Part shown: in pieces, positions 1 to 6,900 of the stretch
Numbering within the stretch: position 1 is the first letter of the stretch
Layout of the letters: every line of letters starts with the position of its first letter
Source of the DNA: Candidatus Magasanikbacteria bacterium RIFOXYB2_FULL_38_10
GTDB lineage: Bacteria > Patescibacteriota > Patescibacteriia > Magasanikbacterales > UBA10003
Assembly: GCA_001783145.1 (NCBI GenBank)
Contig: MFQT01000011.1
Location: 1-41,475 of the forward strand
Length of the DNA stretch: 41,475 nucleotides
Direction: 5' to 3'
The notes under the pieces: generated by a model
What the model was told of the DNA's origin: nothing
Databases searched by the model: none
The model's input: only the letters and a program-made list of their open reading frames with translations
Program-made: the position numbers and the translations under genes

Positions 1-425
1 GTGACCTCGGGCTGGACTTCCGGCTGTGCTTCCGTGCAGTCGATGGCCGTGTGGTCGCACACGCCCAGGACGCACTTGTCCAGGGTACAGGGGTTGTGGT
101 CGTCGCAGTCCCGGTCCGTCACGCATTCCGTCGTCTCCGGCACGGCCTCCTCCTCGGCCGTGGTTTCCGGCTCCACCTCCGCCGCGACTTCCGTCGTGGT
201 CTCGGTGACCTCGGGGTTGGACTCGGGCAGGAACTGGCAGTTGCCCTTCTGGCAGAACTGGTCGTTCTGGCACACGCCGCACTCGCCGCCGCAGCCGTCG
301 TCGCCGCAGGTCTTGCCCGCGCACTGGGCCACGCAGCCCGTGGTGTCGGGGTCCGACCCGACCTTCTGCTCGTAGCCGCAGGCCATGACCACCGTCAGCA
401 CCAGCACCAGCGTCAGCTTGCCCAT
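1..425 (-). CDS. Cys-rich lipoprotein, 3'-truncated by window edge
   Basis: The minus-strand frame opens at ATG 425 behind a strong SD (AAGGAGGG, 4-nt spacer) and stays open to the window edge, so 141 codons are visible. The N-terminus is Met-Gly-Lys, then a Leu/Val-rich core ending in V-V-M-A-C, a lipobox that predicts lipidation at Cys16. The mature part has Cys-rich blocks (C-G-D-D-G-C-G-G-E-C-G-V-C, and later D-R-D-C-D-D-H-N-P-C-T) joined by Glu/Thr/Val-rich linkers. Such Cys blocks with acidic linkers are familiar from surface lipoproteins of Myxococcota-like bacteria. That resemblance is from memory, not a search. Codon use is very GC-rich (GTG, CTG, GAC, GGC), unlike the genes right of 3 kb. 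It is last in a leftward four-gene array. Function is unknown; surface attachment or binding is a guess. Confidence 0.75.
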   Translation of the reverse strand, partial: MGKLTLVLVLTVVMACGYEQKVGSDPDTTGCVAQCAGKTCGDDGCGGECGVCQNDQFCQKGNCQFLPESNPEVTETTTEVAAEVEPETTAEEEAVPETTECVTDRDCDDHNPCTLDKCVLGVCDHTAIDCTEAQPEVQPEV

Positions 426-437
426 AACACCCTCCTT

Positions 438-449
438 CGCGCTTTCGCG
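438..449 (-). promoter_or_regulatory. Stem-loop abutting the SD of the lipoprotein gene
   Basis: A CGCG-CTTT-CGCG stem-loop lies immediately 5' of the AAGGAGGG site on the minus strand. The same hairpin-then-SD arrangement precedes the other three genes of the GC-rich block. A second hairpin (CCCCACA/TGTGGGG) sits further upstream at 482-498. Confidence 0.5.
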
Positions 450-550
450 CATCAATGAATTGACAAAGACCCTTTGCCGATCCCCACACCTTGTGGGGCT
501 AGAATTTCTTCCTTCGCTCACCACCTTTTAGAAGATGATGACTGAAAGAA

Positions 551-590
551 GGTGTTCAGTAATTCGGGGTTAGCCAAACTACTGAACACC
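551..590. other. Intergenic inverted repeat, 11-bp perfect arms
   Basis: GGTGTTCAGTA (551-561) is the exact reverse complement of TACTGAACACC (580-590), with an 18-nt loop. A neighbouring imperfect hairpin at 612-640 (CATCATCC-TAG / CTA-GGGATGATG, one bulge) lies just after the stop of the barrel-like gene. Neither is followed by a T-run on the minus strand, so these look like processing or stability structures or factor-binding palindromes rather than classic terminators. The 225-bp gap 426-650 holds nothing else I recognise. Confidence 0.45.
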
Positions 591-650
591 GGTTATGCAC
601 TGTTGGTTGTTACATCATCCTAGCTACTCTAGGGATGATGCTCACCGGCC

Positions 651-1613
651 CTAGAACAAGGGCAGACCGACTCCGAGCGCCAAGTTCCAGCCGAAGCCGG
701 TCTTATCCTGCCCGAAGTTAACGCCCAAGCCCAGGGAACCGATGAGCTCCACCCGCCACACCTTGTACTTGGCCAGGCCGCCCACCGTGGGCATTAGGCT
801 GATCACCCCCGGCAGGCTGGTGTCCGTAAAGGTAGTATCCATACCGAAGCCCCACTGCCACCGCTCGCCTCTGTGCTTGAGAGCACCCACGCCGACCGAA
901 CCGAGAAGCGGTTGGCTCCCCGTCATGACCCCGCCCACGTTGCCATGGAGCGCGATCATCCAGTCAGTCTTGGTTGGCAGGAACAACTCGGTTCCCACCA
1001 GCCAGGCGAGGCCTGCGGGCACCCAACTGAAGTAGAACTGCGGGATCAGGTTGACCCCCGCCTTGTCCTCCACGGTGCCGAGGCGCTTGTCCAGGATGGT
1101 GTTGGCGCTCTTGAGCGTGTCAACTTCATTCTCCACCGTCTTCAGGCGCGTGACCAGGCCTTCCACCCGCAACTTCAACGCCTTGATTTCCTGGTTGGTC
1201 GTGTCGATGCTCCGCCCCAGGGTGTCGGCGATCTGGCCAAGTTGCGTCCCGAACCTATCCTCCGAAACCAGGAGTGCGCGCTTCAAATCTTCCTTGAGCT
1301 CTGGCAACTCCTTCTCCAGCCTGGCCACCGTGGCCATACGCTGGATCAGGGTCTGGTTGCCGGAGTTGGCCGTCTCCAGGGCCTCCTTGGCCTTCTGCAG
1401 TTCGGCCTTGACCTTCTCCAGGTCGGAGATCCGACCTTTGAGATCCTCTACCTTCTTGTTGGCGCCATCGCTCATGTCAAAGGCGTGGCGGGACATGCCC
1501 ACCGCCGCTGATGTGTCCCCCACCACGTCCGTGGCGGAGAAGGGCAACTGCTGGGCCTGGACCTGCGTAGTCCACAGCCCGAGCACCAGGAGCAGGATCA
1601 ACATCCTCTTCAT
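651..1613 (-). CDS. Secreted coiled-coil protein with outer-membrane-barrel-like C-terminus
   Basis: This is a 320-aa protein. I chose ATG 1613 over an upstream in-frame start because it has GGAGG 8 nt upstream and begins a clean signal peptide (M-K-R-M, hydrophobic core, V-Q-A-Q cleavage site near residue 20). Residues about 50-190 are a long heptad-type coiled coil rich in Leu, Glu and Lys. Residues about 200-320 alternate aromatic/hydrophobic and Gly-rich strands and end in L-P-L-F. A C-terminal Phe is the usual signature of outer-membrane beta-barrels inserted by the BAM machinery. That would be unexpected in a CPR bacterium, which is thought to lack a BAM-type outer membrane, so either the block is foreign or the barrel reading is wrong. 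GC-rich codons match its neighbours. No specific family is recognised. Confidence 0.75.
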   Translation of the reverse strand: MKRMLILLLVLGLWTTQVQAQQLPFSATDVVGDTSAAVGMSRHAFDMSDGANKKVEDLKGRISDLEKVKAELQKAKEALETANSGNQTLIQRMATVARLEKELPELKEDLKRALLVSEDRFGTQLGQIADTLGRSIDTTNQEIKALKLRVEGLVTRLKTVENEVDTLKSANTILDKRLGTVEDKAGVNLIPQFYFSWVPAGLAWLVGTELFLPTKTDWMIALHGNVGGVMTGSQPLLGSVGVGALKHRGERWQWGFGMDTTFTDTSLPGVISLMPTVGGLAKYKVWRVELIGSLGLGVNFGQDKTGFGWNLALGVGLPLF

Positions 1614-1626
1614 GCTTGGTTCCTCC

Positions 1627-1671
1627 AGGGTGAGGGGGGAGAGCGAGCGTTTGGAACTCTCACCCTCCCCC
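1627..1671 (-). promoter_or_regulatory. Imperfect GC-rich stem-loop before SD of the barrel-like gene
   Basis: On the minus strand a G-rich arm (GGGGGAGGGTGAGAG) faces a C-rich arm (CTCTCCCCCCTCACCC). The GGAGG SD of the 1613 start follows one base later. Pairing is imperfect, with at least a 7-bp GGGTGAG/CTCACCC core. Confidence 0.4.
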
Positions 1672-1716
1672 GGTTGTAGCACTCTTGTGGCCGGTTGCCG
1701 GTGGCCGGTGGCCGCC

Positions 1717-2673
1717 CTAGTTGCGTGCCTTCACCAGCTCGCCCACCTCCTTCTCGCAGTCCGCCTGCGTCAGCCGGCCCTCGCTGGTCTTGACGCAACG
1801 CTCCACCGCGGCGACCCTGTCCACCATGAAGGTGGGGGTCGTCGGCTGGGGCTGGACTTCGTCCTTCTTGCTTGACAGGAAGGACCAGATCAGGATGATT
1901 AAGACCAGACCGGTCAGGGTCACCAGCATGCTCCTGATAAAGCCCTTGATGATCCTATCCTTCTCATCGGCGCTCAGCTGCCACTTGGGCCGACGCACGG
2001 GTCGCTGGGGCTCCGGACGCGGCGGCGGCACCAACCCTTCGGTCCGCTCCTCGGGCCCCTCGATCAGCTCCCAGGGATCCTCCTCCTCGGGAAGCTGGGG
2101 GGGGTCCTGTCGACCGATCTGGCCGAGCGGGATCTGGACGGTTTCCAGCTCCCGCATGGGGGACGAGACTGCCAAAAGGTCACCCTCCTGAACCGTCACG
2201 TCCTCCTCGGACCCGTCCGACTTCTTCAGGCGGATGGTGAGCCCGTCGTCGCCGACGACCTCACCCTTCACCTGCGTCCCATCCGGATGTTTCACCAGGA
2301 TTTTATCCCGGGCCTTAAGGGGCACCACGATCTTCTTGATCTCGGCGGCCGGGGTGATGGCCCGTGTGATCAGGGGATCATCAGGACCACGAGGATCCGA
2401 CGGGTGAGCGAACACGATGTCACCACCAGGGGTGATGTCGTGTACCTTCCCGCCCATGGTGGTGCCGTCCCACCCGAAAACGCACACCACTTCGCCCTTG
2501 TACTCGGGCGACTGATCCAAAATGTCGCCAGCGGGGAGTGGAATCTCTCCCTCGCCCGCCACTTCCACCCAGAAGACGCTCTTGTCGGGGGTCAGGTAGA
2601 GCAACCGCCCCACCTTCTCCGCTCCTTTGCGCAAGCGCCACCTGAACTTCGTCCCCACTCCGTCTCTCATCAT
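1717..2673 (-). CDS. Single-pass membrane protein with SH3/KOW-like repeats
   Basis: This is a 318-aa protein with AAGGAGG 6 nt before ATG 2673. There is no signal peptide. Residues about 1-170 look like three short beta-rich modules (K-V-G-R-L-L-Y; Y-K-G-E-V-V; T-Q-V-K-G-E-V-V-G-D-D-G), a spacing that suggests SH3/Tudor/KOW-like barrels. A Pro/Glu-rich linker follows (about 185-235), then one transmembrane helix (about 250-268, L-V-T-L-T-G-L-V-L-I-I-L-I-W). A short tail of about 50 residues carries two Cys 14 residues apart. This predicts a large cytoplasmic part with a small outer tail. The fold assignment is inference from hydrophobic pattern only. It lies between the small acidic gene and the barrel-like gene in the same leftward array. 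Confidence 0.7.
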   Translation of the reverse strand: MMRDGVGTKFRWRLRKGAEKVGRLLYLTPDKSVFWVEVAGEGEIPLPAGDILDQSPEYKGEVVCVFGWDGTTMGGKVHDITPGGDIVFAHPSDPRGPDDPLITRAITPAAEIKKIVVPLKARDKILVKHPDGTQVKGEVVGDDGLTIRLKKSDGSEEDVTVQEGDLLAVSSPMRELETVQIPLGQIGRQDPPQLPEEEDPWELIEGPEERTEGLVPPPRPEPQRPVRRPKWQLSADEKDRIIKGFIRSMLVTLTGLVLIILIWSFLSSKKDEVQPQPTTPTFMVDRVAAVERCVKTSEGRLTQADCEKEVGELVKARN

Positions 2674-2684
2674 GATTTGCCTCC

Positions 2685-2702
2685 TTGCCCCCTACGGGGC
2701 AA
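2685..2702 (-). promoter_or_regulatory. Stem-loop overlapping the SD of the SH3-like membrane gene
   Basis: TTGCCCC (2685-2691) and GGGGCAA (2696-2702) form a perfect 7-bp stem with a CTAC loop. On the minus strand the stem runs straight into AAGGAGG and then the ATG at 2673. No T-run follows it, so it is not a standard terminator of the preceding gene. Confidence 0.55.
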
Positions 2703-2757
2703 AAATGTTTGTCTTACCCGTGCCTAAACACCAATCATCTTGCTGGTTGACCTTGGA

Positions 2758-2988
2758 CTAGCCCTGCGGCTTGTCCTCCACCTTCTCCAGCAAGACGATG
2801 TCGTCCTTGTCGATGATGTAGGAGCAATCCTCCTCCATCACCTCCAAGCCGAACATGTCCGGGCACAGGCGCACCACGCGCCCTTCGCAGGTCCGCACGG
2901 GGTGAGCTTCGTCCAGGGTGCTGACGGTGACCTTCACCGTCATGTCCAGCACCAGATCCGTGAACTGGATGTTGGTGTAGCTCTTCAT
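2758..2988 (-). CDS. Small acidic hypothetical protein (76 aa)
   Basis: I chose ATG 2988 (M-K-S-Y-T-N-I-Q) because AGGAGGG lies 5 nt upstream. The longer in-frame start at 3027 would translate through the GC hairpin and is rejected. The 76-residue product is mostly beta-strand-like (V-K-V-T-V-S-T-L; C-E-G-R-V-V-R-L-C-P) and ends in an acidic/Lys tail. It has no signal peptide or membrane helix. It is the first gene of the leftward GC-rich array, about 400 nt downstream of a good sigma70-type promoter. I recognise no family; its size and fold suggest a small regulatory or RNA-binding-type barrel, which is a guess. Confidence 0.65.
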   Translation of the reverse strand: MKSYTNIQFTDLVLDMTVKVTVSTLDEAHPVRTCEGRVVRLCPDMFGLEVMEEDCSYIIDKDDIVLLEKVEDKPQG

Positions 2989-2999
2989 CGTTCCCTCCT

Positions 3000-3012
3000 G
3001 TCCCCGCGGGAC
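3000..3012 (-). promoter_or_regulatory. Stem-loop abutting the SD of the small acidic gene
   Basis: GTCCC-CGC-GGGAC is a perfect 5-bp stem with a 3-nt loop. On the minus strand it is preceded by T6 and followed at once by AGGAGGG and ATG 2988. It is the cleanest example of the hairpin-SD arrangement. Confidence 0.55.
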
Positions 3013-3029
3013 AAAAAAGTTGGACACTG

Positions 3030-3398
3030 GCCTTTTAAGAAACTTTTTTAAACACTTTCCGCACTTTCTAAGTGAACTCGCTTTAACAATTCTTCAATCC
3101 TCGTTACTGCGTATATTTGTGACTTCAATCAGTAAAATCTGTAGCATCAAATCATTATCAAAAAACAAATCCACTTAGAAAGCGCGGAAAAAACAGTGCA
3201 AAATGTAAAGAGCAAAGCTTTTAGAGAAAGACTCTTTAAAAGCCAAAGTGGTTCGATAAAATGTATCCGATTGAAGGAGGAGGACAAAAGGAACATCTCA
3301 TCGAACCGCTTTGGCTCTCAATTATCAGCTAAAACGCCCTCCCTCGTTAAAGCTAATTTAAGTTAAATTGTGTTTTTACTCTTTCATTCTAACAAGAA
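3030..3398 (-). promoter_or_regulatory. Long structured leader/spacer between GC-rich array and AT-rich region
   Basis: This gap of about 370 bp has no gene. It holds two large inverted repeats. TTCCGC-A-CTTTCTAAGTG (3057-3074) faces CACTTAGAAAG-C-GCGGAA (3173-3190): 17 of 18 match, and the exception becomes G-U in a minus-strand RNA. AGCCAAAGTGGTTCGAT (3241-3257) faces ATCGAACCGCTTTGGCT (3300-3316), 16 of 17, with a 42-nt loop. A minus-strand promoter (3399-3427) would transcribe all of this as a leader of about 400 nt for the GC-rich genes. It could instead be an independent non-coding RNA or an element boundary. Confidence 0.45.
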
Positions 3399-3427
3399 AG
3401 TATAGCACATTTTACAAAATTTGTCAA
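3399..3427 (-). promoter_or_regulatory. Sigma70-type promoter reading into the GC-rich array
   Basis: Read on the minus strand: TTGACA (3427-3422), a 17-nt spacer, then TATACT (3404-3399). It matches consensus in 11 of 12 positions at ideal spacing. Predicted start is near 3392. Its -35 box overlaps that of the divergent promoter on the plus strand. Confidence 0.7.
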
Positions 3428-3449
3428 GACATAATATCTATGTTATAAT
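3421..3449 (+). promoter_or_regulatory. Sigma70-type promoter of the coiled-coil gene
   Basis: TTGTCA (3421-3426), 17-nt spacer, TATAAT (3444-3449). Predicted start is near 3456, giving a leader of about 32 nt to ATG 3488. The -35 box shares five bases with the divergent minus-strand promoter, so the two are unlikely to be occupied at once. Confidence 0.7.
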
Positions 3450-3487
3450 AATTTTTAGCTAATTTAAGGTATTTTTTAGTTAAAAAT

Positions 3488-3886
3488 ATGGAGGAAAATT
3501 CTAACAATACACCATTAACCCAAGAATTTTTTCTGCAAGCTATCGCAGAATTAACTGAAACCGTAAAGGTCGGTTTTGATGACGTTGAAAAAAGATTTGA
3601 AGCAATTGATAAAAGGTTTGAAACGGTTGATAGAAAATTTGAAGCAATTGATAAAAGGTTTGATGTTATAGAAAATAAAATAAATGACATATCTCAAAAT
3701 ATAAGTAGCATAAATACAGAAATCAACTCCATTAAAATTGATTTGGAAGAAGTAAAAAGAAAATTAGAGCGGCTGGAAAAATCTTCCAAAGAAGACTTAG
3801 ATGTATATGCTGAAGATATTTTATTCTTGCGTAGCAGGTTAAAAGATTTAGATAAAAGAATAGCAAAATTAGAAGCGGTGGGGTGA
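3488..3886 (+). CDS. Coiled-coil protein with tandem heptad repeats
   Basis: This is a 132-aa protein. Residues about 25-110 are almost entirely heptad repeats (K-R-F-E-A-I-D-K-R-F-E-T-V-D), so it should form a long helical bundle. There is no signal peptide or membrane helix, so it is probably cytoplasmic. A 26-nt segment recurs exactly at 3596-3621 and 3638-3663 (42-bp period, 14 codons), showing growth of the coiled coil by tandem duplication. Its promoter is at 3421-3449 and its stop codon lies inside a perfect terminator palindrome, so it is a single-gene transcript. There is no SD. Small coiled-coil proteins of this style are common in CPR genomes but have no established function. Confidence 0.85.
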   Translation: MEENSNNTPLTQEFFLQAIAELTETVKVGFDDVEKRFEAIDKRFETVDRKFEAIDKRFDVIENKINDISQNISSINTEINSIKIDLEEVKRKLERLEKSSKEDLDVYAEDILFLRSRLKDLDKRIAKLEAVG

Positions 3887-3928
3887 TAAAAAAATCCTTT
3901 CTTAAAGAAAGGATTTTTTTATCACCCC
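3880..3928. terminator. Perfect 24-bp palindromic bidirectional terminator
   Basis: The 49-nt palindrome has two perfectly complementary 24-nt arms around one central A, with A7/T7 stretches. It includes the TGA stop of the coiled-coil gene (3884-3886). It can end that transcript and, on the other strand, the 1569-aa gene that stops at 3960. Confidence 0.9.
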
Positions 3929-3959
3929 AGCATTCCGCACTTTTAGCACGTAGCCATAT

Positions 3960-6900
3960 TTACTTTTTCCAAAATTTATCAATCCAATTATAATTAAAAA
4001 TTTTGTTAACATCATGGACACTGGAATGATTAACAATACTTTCCATTTTTTGTCTAATGCCTTCTTTTAAAGCCTTGGCATAGGCCGATCCTTCTGGTAC
4101 TTGTTCCAAAGCTTTTTGCCATATATCCATTTGGGTCAAAGCTAAACGCACACTCGGAGTAGTAATACCTCTAAAAAATAATTCGGGGTCATCAAATTTA
4201 TAATCAGTAACAAAAAAACCTTTGGAAACAAGTTGTGAGGCTTGGGCATAAGCTTGCTCTAAATAGGCTGGAATTTCAGAAGCCAAATGCACCCCAGTTA
4301 AATCAGATGTTAATTTTATTAAAGCCTCTCCTATATAAAATTCTTGAGGAGCAAGAAAAACAACCGCTCCTTCGAGATGTCCTTCAGCCTCAACAGCTCC
4401 CGCTTCTGGCAAAGACGCCCCCGCTCTCCCTTCTATCAAATCACGAATATGTTCTGTGGCGTTTATTTTAGGAGCAGTAAGATAATCTTGAAAATCACCT
4501 CTGTCAATAGCCTCTTGAAATTCAATCGCTTCATCTGCCAATCTATTTAAAACGCTACTGGTAGCATCACCAAAAATCGAATCCTGGGCATATTTAGCAG
4601 CTAATTTTTGAGCCGCTTTTATTTCATCAGTTAAGTATTGAGCATAGGGTTGCACGGGTTTGGGATAAAAAGCTACGTCGGAAAAATCTTGAGGTACTGG
4701 TACTTCTGGTGCCGTCACAATTGGTTCAGGCGAAAGAGGTGCCTCAACAACTGGAACTTCTGGCTGGGCTAAAGCTGGTTCACTTTCTAGTATTGGGTGT
4801 ACTAGAGTTGGGGCTGGAGTTGGAGCCGGGTGTACTTCGGGCAAAGGGGCTGGATGTGGAGTTCCCGCATCTCCATAATGAATAAAAGAACGCCCCTCAG
4901 TCCCAATCTCTTGCACTTTAAAACCATGTTTGGCATCTCCTTCTAAAACAAAACGCATTGGATGATTAGCGTCCCATCTAAACCAAGTCTGATCCCCTGT
5001 TTGAGGATCCCAATAATTATTTTGAATAGCAGCTTGCGAGGATTGATGTTCTGCCCAACTATGCACTGTTGCGCCGTCATTAACATCTCCGTCAAAACCA
5101 AACTTGGCGGGGTTGTCTTCCAATTGTTGACGTAAAAGGGAAATCATTCCTTGTTTTTCACCCAAAGTGGAAATTTTTTCTAGATGTTTTGCCGCTTCAC
5201 CACTTAAAGTTTCTACTGCTCCTTTAGGTGTCCCTCCCGCACCCGGAGGTTCATTAATTCCAGCTCGTGCTCCAGAAGACACAGTTGGTTCAGCTTCTGC
5301 ACCCTGACCAGTTGAAGGCGTACCTGTTTCTGCCGCTGTAGTTGCCGCACTTTTTGCAGCACCAGCTCCTTGTTCTGCCACAGCACCCTTGCCTTGCAGA
5401 GTCGCTTCTTTGGCACCCGTTGTCTGGACTTTTGCTAATCCCGCCTTGTCTCCGGTAGCTTCGGTTGGATGTCCAACGCCTTTTCCAACACTAGCCGCTT
5501 GTTCTGCCGCCGCGCCTGCCTTGGGAAACAACATACCTCCCAAAAATAAAGCAACGCCTACAGAGGTAGCAACTGAAGTAAAAATCTTCACGCTCTTATT
5601 TAATTTTTCATTATATTTCTTTTGCTCATACACTCTGTTTTGTCTCATCCACATTCTTTCAAAAACATTATAAACATATCCCGCCTCGCCGTGTTCCAAA
5701 GCTCGCTGTACTGTTTTTTTTAATTCATTTTCAACAAATTTTTGCGTACTTCTTCCAAGAAACATATCCACCCCCTTGCCCACGCTTAAACCGGTAAAAG
5801 CGGCCGTACCGCTAACTAAAACTTTTTTGCCAAAATATCCGGCGGCGGCGCCAACTGAAATGGAAGAAAAAGCAAACAAAGCGCCGGTTAAAATACCGGC
5901 ATTAATTAAAGTCCTCACTGTCCAATGTTGATGCAAATACCAATCTAACCCTTTGCGCAGGATACCTTTTTCCTTAGGCGGCCATTCGGCCGATTGCGCC
6001 GCCTGCAAGGCCAATTCCTCACCGACAATTAATTTTTCAAATAATTCTTTTTGGCTGAATCTGTTCAATTCGGCTGTCACTTCTTCCGGTGATAAACCCG
6101 ACTCTGCCAATTCTTTGGCCTTTTCTTGAAACAAAGCCCTGGCATGATCCTGCTTGGCCGAAAGATAGCTGTTTCGAACATCTATTAATTTTTGTTTCAA
6201 TTCCCCTTTTTCTTCCTCGCTTAAAGACGGTTTTGCCTCTTTCTTGTTCAATTTAAATAAAATTTTTAATTTTTCCAGTCTGCCAACATTTATTTTAGCT
6301 TTTAAATAATCTTGATAAATCCTAACATATTCCGCTCGTTTTTCATCCAGCCTGGCACTGGTGTCTTCCGTGTTTTCGCTGGATTCACTCCAACTTCTTA
6401 ATTTTTCCAAATCGGGACGATATTCTTCTTCCCCATCTTCTTCCCCATCTTCTTCCTCTTCCTGAGTTGGCGGTTCTTCTGGTCTAAAGGTTTCTCCATC
6501 CGCTTCCGCTTCGGTTGGTGAAGATTCAGGCACAGATGATACTCCAGCTTCTGCTTCAGAAAGAGGGCGTTTGATATGAAGACCAAACCAACGAGATAAA
6601 TCCGGATCAGCTAAAGTTTTATCTGGATGAGTTTCTAAAACTAAAAATAATTTTCCCTCTATTTCATCATAGGTTCCATTAAAATTTCTATGCGTTATCA
6701 TCTCTGATTGAACATCCTGAGTGTAATATTCATAAATGGCATCGCCCAAAACATACCAGTTAGCAACTAATTTTTTAACAAAGTTCCAGTTATAAACACT
6801 ATCTGGTAGGCGGCCGTTATTAGCTTTAAGTTGAATCCTAATAGCTTGCTTAAATTCTTCTCTTTCTTGTTTCTCTTTTGACTCGGGTGAGGCTTGAGGA

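Noticed and set aside
1-375. Plus-strand open frames over the lipoprotein region
   Set aside because: They are Ser/Thr/Arg-biased shadows of the minus-strand frame, which has a lipobox and a strong SD.
1614-1682. N-terminal extension of the barrel-like protein from 1682
   Set aside because: It would translate through the SD and stem-loop and hide the signal peptide; ATG 1613 has the right SD spacing.
873-1875. Long plus-strand frames opposite the barrel-like gene
   Set aside because: They have no SD and low-complexity composition, and run antisense to a signal-peptide protein with normal codon use.
2989-3027. N-terminal extension of the small acidic protein
   Set aside because: The extra residues are encoded by the hairpin and SD themselves.
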